From: Planoprotostelium fungivorum
Lineage: Eukaryota > Evosea > Variosea > Cavosteliida > Cavosteliaceae
Length of the DNA: 64,000 bases
NCBI GenBank assembly: GCA_003024175.1
Contig: MDYQ01000202.1
Span: 1-64,000 of the forward strand
Direction of reading: 5' to 3'
Each line of letters starts with the position of its first letter. Position 1 is the stretch's first letter. Made by a program: the position numbers and the translations under genes. This document shows positions 12,401-23,901 of this stretch, piece after piece. The notes under the pieces are model-generated. The model did no database searches. It was not told the DNA's origin and saw only the letters and a list, made by a program, of their open reading frames with translations.

Positions 12401-15400
12401 AAGAAAGGTTGTCCGTGAACTGTACAGTATGGCGAGGACCTATCGATCATTGGATGGTGATAATGAGGAGACGATCAAAGCACTATTTGCATACTGTATG
12501 CTGGACGGTGCCGTACAACGTAAATCTTCTTCCGTAGAAAGAGACATCAAGTCCATGGCACGGGTGTGTCTTTTGCCCCTCACTTCATGTCAACATCCCA
12601 TTGCATTTGGGTCAAAGACATTGATTCTACTCAAGAATAAGGTGATCTGCCGTACACCAGCTTACATTTAATCGCTGGTAGCAACCATCGTTACGTAGAT
12701 ATGAAGAGGCAGAGCATGTGATAGAACCGTACATGTGGCCTCTCTTGAGGGATTGCAATCTCATCCATCTCAATATCCATGAAATCAAAGCTGAAAATGT
12801 GAGCGACAGAGAGAAGTGCATAGACTAACGGCGATAGGTCATCACAGCCATGAAGATCATACCCGATGTGTCGTTGAGTATAGATGAAATCATCACTCTA
12901 TGGAAGCAGGAGCCAAACTTACAAGCACGCGAGATGGTGAAAGACGTTTCGTGCGTTCCCACTGATGGTGATCCGCTCGTTCGACCTGACTATCCATTTC
13001 TCTTGAACATGAACCAATCAGTGAGGAGATCATCATCATCTCATCTGATCCAAGAAGAATGTGGCCGCAGTATTACTTGAATGCGGATTTCACATGATAC
13101 ACCAAGAACTGAGAGGTAATTCGAGCCCCACGGGCATCCCTGTGACTACAGTGGATAGGATTTTGAGAATCCTGGTCGATGAAGCGAGTATATGTTCTCT
13201 TGATTTCGAATAACGACCAGATAGAGTCCGGATGTGACCTCACTGGACAGCGAGCAGAGAGATGTGTTGATCGGATATCTGAACAATGCCAGCACCTCTG
13301 TCCTGCCTCAAGTGAGGAGATTGGCCATACATGAGACCATAGATGGAAGGCCAACATCTCTTGATAAACTTGGCGTTTGGCATCTTCCGCCAGAAGGTGA
13401 GATCAAGTACATACCATGTGATGATCTTCATCAGGAGCTCCCGCTGTACATCGCACACAGAGCAACATATTGGCTAGTAATGACATCCGAAAGCCCCTGT
13501 ATCTCAGATTGAACATCAAACCTCTATCACTCCTCATATTCTATCGAGATTCTGTCTTGCCCAATTTCAAACACATGAGAAAACAAGAGAGGGTGAAATC
13601 AAACGTGGTGCCATGCTTTCATCTGACACATAAAGATCCTTCACCTCACGCATCTCCGAGACTCACCACTCGACCAAGATATGATTCATTTATTATCAAA
13701 TGCAGATCTGTTTATATCGCAGAGTGGTCTTCTCAAGGGAGGTCAATGTCTCTTATTCAAGGAAGAAGAACTCAGATGCTTCAATACTTCGTTGGATGAG
13801 TTGTTCGATGAGAGTTGGCATCCATTCTTGAAGGCTCTTGGTGCCCACTTTGAGGTGAATGATCAGTGTTGTCAAGCTGATCATCCACAGCTAACGGACC
13901 AAAATGCTCTCATGTTATGCCCATTGATATCACAGGTAAACCAAGTACCTGACATCCAACAGCTGCAGGTGAGTCCGAATGAACATCATCAAAATTGAAA
14001 CGAACTAGAGAGCATCTCACACCCTCCTCCATTACATATGTCGATCTAAGCCTCTATCTACTGCAGCCAGCGGGATCAAGTTTGTCATTGTCGACGACAT
14101 TGAGAACAAGAGCCTAGAGGAGGTCTGCTTCTCTCCTTCCTCGTTGGTCGCATGCGATCTCTCACCCATGTGTAACACTCAGTTCCAATCTCTACCAAGA
14201 GGAACGAGTCCGTTAGATCAATTGGGTCACATCGGAAGCACAACGAATCCACTCAAATTGTGCTACGTCTTACGTCATCTCATCACATTACTACAAAAGG
14301 AGGAGCTAGATGTAGATCTGATTCAAAGAGTGAGATGATTACCCCTGATTTCTTCTTACGTGGTACAGGTGGAACAATTTGCATCGAAACAGATCGAAAA
14401 TGATGAGTCGAGTGAACCTGAACTGGAGGAGCTATCTCAGATGAAGTGCATCTTACACAATCACGACCTCTTCCTTCCCAGTCAGATCTTACTCAAAGAC
14501 GAAGAGAGTTATCCTCCTCATCTCATCTCAGGTATCTACACGTTCATGTAGATGACGCTGACACATCTAGTACCGTTGGAGTCTTTCCGTAAGATGGGAT
14601 ACTTTTTGGAGGCTGTGGGATGCCACCGAGAGATATCACTCAATCTTCTCTTCCAAGTTCTATCCAGCATCTATAAGGCATCTGACGACGGAAAATTGAT
14701 CGAGTCATCGCAGCAGTATGTTAGGAAGATCTACAAGGACATAGAACGGCTGCTAGAAGACCCATCTGATCATGAAATCTGGGGGGTGAGGACAGAAGAC
14801 AGCATAGATTCGTCCTTACACTGTCAGAACCTCTATGTGCCTACCACCGATGGATATCTGGTGGAGTGCGAAGGAGTATACTTCAATGACAAGCCTGGTT
14901 ATCAAGTCAACTCCACACTGAGGGAGGCCGACTCTTCCATCGTGAAAGAATCGACAGCCAGAATTCTAGAACTGTCATTTGTTAGCGACACAGCACGAGA
15001 GGAGATGATGAAAGATACGATCAGACCAGAGAACATTGTAACAGACGGAAGAATGAGCCAGTGCGATCTGATCGTCAAGAAGGAAGAGTTTCATCAAGGT
15101 GTGTTGTCATCAAGTGAATGGATCATCTGATGAGATTCAGCTATCCTATCACTATGCGAGATGAGCAGAATGAGAGTAGATAAGACGAGATTGAACGAAC
15201 TGAGAGAGTTGGAATACGTCCATGTCAGAAAGATCTACACGAGACTGATCAATCAAGAGAGTGGAGAAGAACAGAGTCAAGTGAGAGAACAGACTACAAG
15301 GATGGCATCTGACTGGATACAGGTCGTGGACTACAATCGATCTTACTTCGAAGAGACAGAGAAGAAGATTTATCTGAGTGGTGATCATGATACCGCCGTG

Positions 15401-16982
15401 GACTCTCTCGTCAGCTTCATCATGAAGCACATTGACGTCAACATCGATTTCGTCCACATCAAATCGATGATCCAGTGTGATCCTAACACTGACGATCTGA
15501 GGTGATGTGATTACATTGTCTCATGATATCGACCGTATCACAGTAAACTCATCGAACGGCTGTTGGGTGTGGGAGCGAAGAGAAGACCGCAGATCATGCT
15601 GGGTGATCTTATCGATGAGTACGAACATCACCTGTTGAACAATCCACTGCACAAGTACCACAAGGGAGAATTTGTGGCATGGCAAGAGAACTCGAACTAC
15701 TTCTTAGCTCGCATCATCTCTGTCGTAGCTGCAGAGGGAGAAGAGAACACACTCTTACCTGCGAAGACGTACTGCATTCAGATGGGACCACTCACCAGTG
15801 ACAAGAAGGAAGTGAACGCCTTTTCGTTGTTCCGATTCACCGACGAAATCAACCGAGAGATTAACTCTCTCGTCAAGTTTGAAGGCGAAATTTTGGGTGA
15901 GACACTCTACAACTGCTTGTCCATCGATCTATTCTGAATCGATATCAGAAGATGTGAAATCAGAAGAGAAGACAGAGGAGGAGATCAAGTCAGAGGAGAA
16001 CAGAGGAACAGAGGGAGAGAAGAAGCAACTGACGAAAGAAGAGAAGCAGAAGAAAGCGAGAGAGGTAAAGAAAGTAGATCGACCAAGCTGACATCGAAAG
16101 GTGGTAGATCTGGTGCACAGCCAAGTCAAAGGAAACTATGACGAAGCCGATCGGTTTTTGAAGAGACTGCACGTTGAATATCACCCAGACAAGGCAGGAG
16201 ATGACCCGTTCTACAATCATGTCACGCAGTATCTCATCGCCGTTCGTGAACATGTGAGTCATCCATTCATACTCATCTCATTCTCTCCAGGTCAAAGATA
16301 ACAAACCGATGGCAACCATCGAAAAATTGTCTAATGTGTATCTGGGACAGTATCTCAGAGGAGAGGAGGAGACAGAGAGACAAGAGAAGACAGATAGAGA
16401 ACAGTCGAATGATCATCGTTACTATGAAGAACCATTCGAATGGAAGAGATACCGTTTCTATCAGAGAGGGCAACAGTACGGGCCAAAGACGCACCAGAGA
16501 CCGTACAACCACGAACAGCCCAAATACGAGAACAAGAGAAACGCGAACGAAGAGAAGGCAAGACAGTGGATGGCTGAGGCAGAGAGAGGTGAAACCTATA
16601 ATGGTTCTCTGGCTGATGAGAACAGAGCTCCTCCTCTTACCTGTACTGTTGAACAACGATTTCTTCCCCGCCTGCTGCTTCCACAGTCGAGAGGCTGTCT
16701 ACAAGGCCATGAAATCACTCGCTTATAGGAGCAGGATGGATTGTGCGGTAGATAAGATGATGTCACTGCTCGACCTCAACGCTGCGCTTCACCTGGCCAT
16801 CGACGATCTCCAATTTTTGGAAGGTGATATGAGGGTGATAGTGGAGGCTGACGAAGGAAATAGAATACTTTATCAAGGCGAGAGAACCGTCCGAGTTGGG
16901 AGAGCCACACAGATGGATCACCAGAGAGAACGCGGAGAGGGCTTTGCAGTTCGCCAACAGGATTGTGAACCGGATGAAATAG
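6412..16982 (+). CDS. Sacsin-like giant chaperone (2 sacsin repeats, J-like domain, HEPN)
   Basis: Start ATG at 6412: MTITLG, then a 37-nt intron (6428-6464), then RGEGERFEQVKPLWTIIKE. The first sacsin/HSP90-like ATPase repeat carries the N-box TQNADDANATEVKIILDE, CVYNDAPFSGEDW and the glycine-rich GEFGMGFNSLYH. A second repeat starts near 10660: LQNTDDAGASEMTVLFDE, FTEEDISGIQQLG, GQFGYGFNSVYN. An acidic/basic linker (KSEEKTEEEIKSEEN, near 15950) precedes a J-like segment with HVEYHPDKAG (16160). A C-terminal HEPN domain has ARQWMAEAER, FFPACCFHSREAVYKAMKSL, and ends QFANRIVNRMK-stop at 16982. The order SRR-SRR-J-HEPN matches vertebrate sacsin, which has three SRRs and a ubiquitin-like N-terminus; I see neither the third repeat nor the UBL. 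About 3,000 residues in dozens of exons. Sacsins are thought to act with Hsp70 in proteostasis and cytoskeletal organisation. Exon joins in the middle are only partly worked out. Confidence 0.85.
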
Positions 16983-17154
16983 ATTCATTGTCTACTGATT
17001 TGTAACCTTTCCTCCTCCACATTTCTACTTTGCGGTGGCGATGTTGTCTGACAAGACGAGTTCCTCATTGTTCTCCTTCTTGAGATGATCATCTGCATGA
17101 TCGTGTGCAAGGTTCACCAATTGACGAGAGATTGCGAGACTGTACAAATTCTAT
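16983..17154. other. Convergent 3' flanks, no gene seen
   Basis: This 172-bp spacer lies between the sacsin stop and the ankyrin-protein stop. It should hold both 3' ends. I see no separate feature. Confidence 0.5.
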
Positions 17155-18356
17155 CTATTCATCTGCTCCATCTCCAAATGAAAACTCTCCCACGACGGTC
17201 CAGTAGATCAACAGGAGCAGCACCAGAGAGAACACAAACCTCACGTCTATGAGAATATCCGACAGCTTCCATCCCCCTGTCTCATGCACGCAGCCCCGCT
17301 CGGCCGTGACTTCATCATCTGAAGAGTCGTATCGAAGAGCTTCTTGCATCGTGTCGAGTTGTTGGATGTGCTCTCTCGCCGCACTCAGATCTTCCCGGCT
17401 GCATCTTCTCCTGACTCGATCGTCCATCATTAGACGGTTGACGATCTGTAATGATTGAGATGAGATCGTTCCGTTCTGTGATCTACCTCCGTTCGGCCAC
17501 CCGCCATGGCTCGAAATAAGGCGTTGTTGTGCATGGCAGATGGATCTGCTTTACCATGTCGGATGATGTCTTCGACGATCTGTAAATGTCCATTGCTGCA
17601 AGCCTCTCGCAGAGCGTAACTCTGTTTCTTCTCATCAGAAGATGTGTGACGAAGAGATGTGAGATGGAGAGGAGGTATAGGAACAATTCAAATATACCCG
17701 TTGTGCAGATGGATCGACCATAGGATGAGCCAATAGCCGTTGCACGACCTTGATGAAAGTTAATCATCACGATGATGTCCCGTTCATAATCACTCTGACG
17801 TGACCTCTGCTGGCAGCTTGTCGTATCGCTTGATTGGCCCAGGAGCTGGGATCGACTCTCTCGTTCTTCAATAATAGTCGGACGATCCTACATGATGGAG
17901 CTCAACAACGACACAGGGTGTCTGAGATGGAAGAGACTCACTCGTCATGTCCCTCGCGAGAGGCGATTCGGATGGGTGTGTTGTTCTTCGTCGTGACATT
18001 CACTTTGGGTTGCTTTAGAATGTCAATCATGGACAGATGTGAGCCAGAAGAATAACGTATGTACCCGCATCAATATTCTGAGCATTCGAGTGTACCCCTT
18101 CTCACAACAATACAGAAGAGCTCGATCTTTGTCTACTGAAAAGTCCAAAACCTCTTGAGCGATCGTCCACCATTCTCTACAGACTAAAAATACACTTAAC
18201 CAATTCGAATGGATGATCTGTTGTCGTCAGCATTTAGACAGATTTGATTCTGATGATCATTACCGTCTTATCTTCACTTGTCTTGACCTCTGAGCGAAAA
18301 GGAACGAATGATATGATTTCCTTTCGATTGTCCAAAGGAATATCACCCCATTGCAT
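17155..18356 (-). CDS. Ankyrin-repeat protein with F-box-like N-terminus and C-terminal membrane anchor
   Basis: ATG at 18356: MQWGDIPLDNRKEIISFVPF, reading like an F-box entry helix, followed after an intron by WLSVFLVCREWWTIAQEVL. Ankyrin-type helical repeats then run through RALLYCCEKGYTRMLRILMR, MIDILKQPKVNVTTKNNTPI with RIASREGHD, VRLLLKNERVDPSSWANQ with AIRQAASRGHVRV, and ALREACSNGHLQIVEDIIRH. An acidic stretch with DSSDDEVTAE is followed by one transmembrane helix (FVFSLVLLLLIYWTVVGEFSF) and GDGADE-stop at 17155. This suggests a tail-anchored protein exposing its repeats to the cytosol. At least five short introns. The partner is unknown, and the F-box call is tentative because only the first half of the motif is clear. 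Confidence 0.7.
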
Positions 18357-18872
18357 GGGTCGATACGATCTGTGCCGATGACAACTGACACATCAACGCG
18401 AGATCTCTCCACAAACAACAATCAACCAATAGAATTCGCTTTCTCATGATAGATCAACAGAACGATGAGTCTTTCATTCAAGACTTCTAGAAGCTCTCGG
18501 AGCCATAACCGGTCCTTACGATCTTCCTGGACTTGTCCACATAACGTTCCTGGTCTCTCTCCCTTTCTAAATCTCTCGCTCTGAAATTTCCCTGCTGTTT
18601 AGTTTATTGGGCGTATAGGATGTCTCGGTCCAATATTCTCATCGTCTGTCGACTTTATCTGTAACGACCACGACCTTCTTTCTCTCTTCTTCTAATTCGA
18701 TGAGAGACAGCGTCTCTGTGTTTATGTGGAGTCACTGACTTCGGAGTATTCTCTCGGAGGATTTTGTCATTGTCCTTCAAAGAGAAAACACGCAGAGATT
18801 CAGGTGACCAGAACTCCTCACCGCTCATTATTAAAGAGGCACATCAGCACACACGCACGCTAAACGAGAGGT
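18357..18872. promoter_or_regulatory. Divergent promoter region, ankyrin protein / P-type ATPase
   Basis: These 516 bp separate two start codons on opposite strands. No ORF with start and splice support is present. The strip directly before 18873 is CAC/ACG-rich (ACACACGCACGC) and may be the ATPase leader. No other element was recognised. Confidence 0.4.
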
Positions 18873-21800
18873 ATGCCTAGCAAAGACCTCTATTATGACC
18901 CACAAGACTCCATGGACAAGGACGTCGAGAAGGGAGATGATAGAAGCTTCATAGATAGAACACTCCACCCCGATCCAAACGGCCCCAGAATTCGAGACAG
19001 AATTAAAGACAAGTTACACATACATCACGATGATGACGAAGATCACCCCAACACCATCTTCCACACACAGGTGATTATCACCTTCACTTCTTTCGGGCGA
19101 CATTGACGTGAACGAAGGACTTTCACGACATCGCACAGGAGCAGCAGACTTCTTTAGAGAAGGGTCTGAGCAGCAGTGAGGCTAAGTCCAGACTGGAAAA
19201 GTGAGAGCGCACTCCACCTCCTGTTTTCTCTTCTAATGAGCGACCCCCACTGACACCATCTGCCGCAGGTATGGACAGAATGTGGTGGCCAAGGACGATG
19301 AAACCATGGCGTGGAAAGTCTTCAAGATGTTGATCGGACAATTCACCGATTTCATGATCATCCTTCTGTTGGTCTCCGCTTCTGTCTCCATCGCCTTCGG
19401 AGACTACATCGAAGCCGGTGACTGCATTTCAACATCGAACATCATGGACTCATCCTCTAAAGGTACCCTCTTCCTCGTCGTCGGCACGAACGTCGTCATC
19501 GGCTTCGTCCAGCAGTGGAAGGCAGAGAAGGCCCTCCAATCATTAAAGTCATTCAACACTCCATCATCCTGTGTCATCCGCGATGGAAAGAGTGTCACTC
19601 TCAAGTCTGCCGAGGTACTTTTCTCTCTTCTCGTTCGTTTCCGTTCGACTCCTAACATGGACATCAGATCGTACCAGGAGACATCATCACATTAGAAGAA
19701 GGAAGTCAGATCCCTGCCGACGTTCGTTTCTTCGACGTAGTCAACTTGCAAGGTGAAGAACGTCATCGCCGATGCATCATCTTCTGTGATCTGATGGAGG
19801 GACGCAGTGATGGAAGCCACTCTCACCGGAGAGTCCACACCCGTAGAGAAGACATCGAGAACCATGACCCAAGACGATGCAAACCGTAACAATGATAATT
19901 CGGAGACGAAAGATGCAGAGCACATGAGCATCGCCGATCGAAGAAACATAGGATACATGTCCACTCTCGTCATCAGAGGTGATCCCATCATCCATCATCC
20001 ATCATCCATCATCCATCATCCATCATCCATCATCCATCACATGGGATGACACAGACATAGGTAGAGGAAAGGGTATCGTCGTCACCACCGGCGGCGACAC
20101 CGAAGTTGGAAAGATCTCCGCTACCCTGACCAAGATGCAGAAGAAGAACAAGGAGACGAACACCGCCCTCCAGAAGAGAATCAGCAAGCTCGGAATGATC
20201 CTTGTCGGCATCAGGTGAGGCGGGCGCGTTGTAGATCGATGACATCATCAGTCTCTTCCTCTGCAGTTTGGTGGTCGCCATCGCATTCATTCGACAGAAA
20301 TTGAACAACAAACCCATCGACAAAGAGGTGTGGAGAATCCGTGGGACATTCGGCTGAACGTAAATAGTTTGTCAAGCTGTGGATCAAAGTGGGCGTGTCC
20401 CTCGCCGTATCCGTTATTCCCGAAGGTGACGTCATCCATATCTATTTATAACTCACCTCGATCAGGTCTCGTTGCCGTGGTTACTGTCACGTTCGCCCTT
20501 GGTGTGACTCGCATGGCCAAGCGTAACGCCATCGTTCGAAAGTTATCGGCCGTGGAGACTCTCGGTTCCATCACAGTCATCTGTGCTGATAAGACGGGAA
20601 CCTTAACAGAGGGTAAGATGAAGGCAGAGGAAGTGTACGTGTCTGGAAAGAAGTACACCGTGTCTGGATCAGGCTACAACCCTACGGGAGAGTGAGTGAC
20701 CATCTACAACGAGCCGAGAATGACGAGGGGTAGGTTCAAACAGGACGGTAACGTTTTGAACGCCGAGGGAGCACCTTTACCTCTGAAGAAGATCCTCATG
20801 ATCGGTGCGCTGTGCAATAATTCCGAGTTGGAGAGAGAAGAAGAAGAGATGACTGGAAAGAAGGGAAAATACGATGCGAAAAAGAGCCAGAGCCGAAATG
20901 TTCCGGCGTGAGCGATCGAGTCGTTGTAGATGGTCAGACTGACGAGATACAGATCACCCCACACGGAGAACACACCTCTGCTGAGAAAGACAACAGATAT
21001 GAGAAAGACTGCAGATCTAAGAAAGACGGGAGATCGTAACCGTGGCAACAACAACGACCAGTGGAAGGGTCTCGGTGACCCAACCGAAGTCGCGCTCGAG
21101 GTGCTTATTTCTTCTGACTTCTTTCGTTTGTCTTTCGGTTGTCTTTCTTTTGTCATTCAGAGATGACAAATGTAATCGGATCTGATCGTGACATCAGGTT
21201 GCCGCGAGAAAATTGGGCTTCGGCAAACAATTCTGGATCGACAAGGAAGGTGAATCTACAACGTTGTAGACGGTCCACTCACCCTCCCAGCTCTCTCTTT
21301 CGTCTCCGAAGTGCCCTTTGATTCAGACAGGAGTCGCATGACCGTCGTATTCAAATGCGAAGGAGAGAATGACGAGATGATGGGAGACCATCGTTACTTG
21401 GTCGTCAGCAAGGGTGCCAGCTCTGCTCTTTTGGAGAGATGCACGAAGATGTTGAATGACAAGGGAGAAGTGGTGGACAGGTGAGCTTCTTTATTCAAGA
21501 TGTCTGTGAACTGACTTTGACATCAGATCGACCAAAATGGTGGAAGAATTGGAAGCCTACGGAGAGAAAATGGCCGAGAAGGGTGAGGCCGTCGAATGAA
21601 AATGACATTTTAAATGATTTTATTCAGGTCTGCGTGTCCTTGCCATGGCCTACAAGACGACTGACGACATACCATCGAAGAAGAACCCCGATGTCAGTGA
21701 CGAAGATGAGAAGAACGAGATCCACGGTGAGTCCAGCGAGAAATCCAACTCTTTGGCTCATCCCTGCGAAAAGATGCATTGGAATCAGATCTCATTCTCG

Positions 21801-23557
21801 TGGGCCTGGTAGGTATATTAGACCCCCCCAGACAAGAAGTCAAGTACGCCATAGAAGCCTGCAGAGAAGCCGGAATCGGAATGTGCATGATCACCGGTGA
21901 GTCCCAAATCCGTTCCCCGTCCCAATCCGCGAAATCTCCGCGAAATCTCCCTCACCCCCTCAGGTGATCACAAGACGACCGCCTTTGGCATTGCCGCCTC
22001 CCTCGGCATCATCGAGAAGCATCGCAAGGACCTCGTTTTAGAAGGCTTCGAGATCGACCGCATGTCCACGGCTGAGATGGCCCAATTAGAACCCTTCCCC
22101 GTCGTATTCGCTCGAGTCTCGCCAGAGAACAAGCTGAAAATCATCAAAGTGTTGAGGAGGAGAGGAGAAGTCACGGCCATGACGGGAGACGGAGTCAACG
22201 ATGCTCCGGCCATTCGATTTGCGGATGCGGGCATATCGATGGGGAAGACTGGGACGGAATTGACGAAGGAGAGCTCGGATATCATTCTGACGGACGATAA
22301 TTTGAACTCGATCGTGCCTGCCATCGAAGAAGGTGAGATGATGCATCGCCTGATCGTGATCGTGATCACGATGTGATCGTGATCGTGATCGTGATCGTGA
22401 TCGTGATCGTGATCGTGATCGTGATCGTGATCGTGATCACGATGTGATCGTGATCATGATGTGATCGTGAGGTTGATGAGACGAGTGATGATGAGACGAG
22501 TGATGATGAGACTGACGGGATGCATAGGAAGGAGAACGTTCGATAACATCCAGAAATTCATCTTTTACCTCCTGGCCTGTAACTCTGCCGAGATCTACGT
22601 CATGCTCATCGCTATCATCTTTGATCAACCCGTGCCATTCACACCCGTCGTACGTATCATCATCATCAGTGTCAGCATCATCATCATCAACATTCTCCAC
22701 ATCACCATCACCATCGTCGTCATCATCATCTGTCGTGACGATCAACAACTGATGACCTGTACAGATGATCTTGTGGGCCAACATCATCTTAGACATTCCA
22801 CCCGCCATGGCTCTCGGCATCGACCCCCCAGCGAGAGACGTCCTCCACAGAGCTCCCAGGGATCCCAAGAAGGGAATCTTCCCTACCTGGCGTGCTTACG
22901 TCACCGTCCTGCTGCACGGTGAGATGGTCGTTGTAGACGGTCGATCTGACTCGGTCAGGATTGTCTATGGCCGGATTATCACTGGGTCTCTTCTTCTTCG
23001 CAGAGTACTATCTCCATTACGGGGTAGAGCGCAGTCCAGAGGTGAGACATTCCTCATCCACATCATCACATTTCAATGTCATCATGCACCACCCTCCATC
23101 ACATCACCATCGTAATGACGTCACTCTCATCACGTCCACAGAAAACCGACCGAGCCAAATCCCTCGCCTTCATCGGCCTCGGTATGATCCAATTGATCCA
23201 CTCTTTCGTTGCCAGGCAACAGAGATCCTTCTTGTGGCAGGGCTCCTTCTGGAGACCTGTAAACTGGTGGCTCATCGGAGGCGTCTTTGGCTCCATGTCC
23301 CTTCTCATCGCCGCCAACTACATTCCATCCGTCAAAGGCATTCTGCAGCAAAAGTCCCTGTCACCGATGGATTGGGCTTGGGTGGCCGTAGCAGTCGTCT
23401 CACACATTGTCATCTGCGAGCTCTTGAAGGTGATGGTGATGGAAGATGGAGATGGTGCTGATGGATGGTGTAGGTGATCTTGCATTATGCATTTCCCGAG
23501 GAGAAGAAGGAGAAAGTGAAGGAGACTCTGCACATCCAGATCACATACTCGAAATGA
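18873..23557 (+). CDS. P-type cation-transporting ATPase, type II (ENA/type IID-like)
   Basis: ATG at 18873 ([20 protein letters not shown]). Ordered P-type ATPase landmarks across about 20 exons: an N-terminal cation-ATPase domain ([16 protein letters not shown]...YGQNVV); M1-M2 with FGDYIEAG and [20 protein letters not shown]; the actuator loop [11 protein letters not shown]4 with SVIPEGLVAVV; the phosphorylation motif [22 protein letters not shown]; hinge [10 protein letters not shown] and [44 protein letters not shown]; and [19 protein letters not shown]. It ends QITYSK-stop at 23557. All catalytic residues are intact. 'DNIQKF', 'GDYIE.G' and TGTLTEGKM point to the ENA/type IID group (Na+ or K+ efflux), whereas PEGL in M4 is as in SERCA. 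Transported ion therefore unsure: Na+/K+ or Ca2+. Four introns carry the CGTTGTAGA motif. Confidence 0.85.
19987..20040. repeat. (CATCATC)n microsatellite in an ATPase intron
   Basis: A 7-bp unit runs about seven times inside the intron that follows the exon ending STLVIRG. The acceptor is at ACATAG just before [12 protein letters not shown]. The tract is flanked by a short inverted repeat (GATCCCATC / GATGGGATGA-like). Confidence 0.75.
21255..21270. repeat. Perfect 16-bp palindrome TCTACAACGTTGTAGA in an ATPase intron
   Basis: The sequence reads the same on both strands and joins two facing copies of the CGTTGTAGA motif. It starts six bases into the intron whose donor is GTGAATC and whose acceptor is CTCCCAG. 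Transcribed, it could fold as an 8-bp stem without loop, or pair between molecules. Confidence 0.85.
22346..22455. repeat. (GATCGT)n tract in an ATPase intron
   Basis: About 16 copies of the 6-bp unit GATCGT, interrupted by GATCACGATGT, fill the intron between AIEEG and [10 protein letters not shown]. Each unit contains the self-complementary GATC, and the array has partial dyad symmetry at the GATCAC ends. Simple repeat; it should be unstable in length. Confidence 0.85.
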
Positions 23558-23901
23558 ACGAAATAGATACGAGACGATACATAATGACGTATTATACTTC
23601 TTGTTTGTAGAGGTGACGATGATCTGCACTGCTGGTGGTTCTTGGTACTCGAGGGACGATTCTTCACCTTTCATCGTCGACAGCTCATCCACCATAACGT
23701 ACCCCAAACATTTATATCTCAGTATCATGTGACTCTCTGATGGCACGAGCAGCCTATCCACCTCCTCTGTGAGATGCAGGCATCTCATTTAGCCGCGAAC
23801 GCTGAGCGGTTGACAGATAGCGATCTACCGTTGTCGCAAATTTGGGCGCTCAACCCCTTTCTTAAAAATTCTTGAATTCATTATTCAGCGGAAAGGAAAC
23901 G
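23558..23901. other. Intergenic, ATPase to TPT transporter
   Basis: This 344-bp spacer must hold the ATPase 3' end and the transporter promoter. An open frame on the minus strand with ATG at 23788 (MRCLHLTEEVDRLLVPSESH) runs about 75 codons, then continues antisense into the last ATPase exon. It has no recognised similarity and is not called as a gene. Confidence 0.4.

Noticed and set aside
23318-23788. 156-codon minus frame overlapping the last ATPase exons
   Set aside because: Most of it is antisense to a solid ATPase exon. The unique 75 codons have no recognisable similarity; likely chance.
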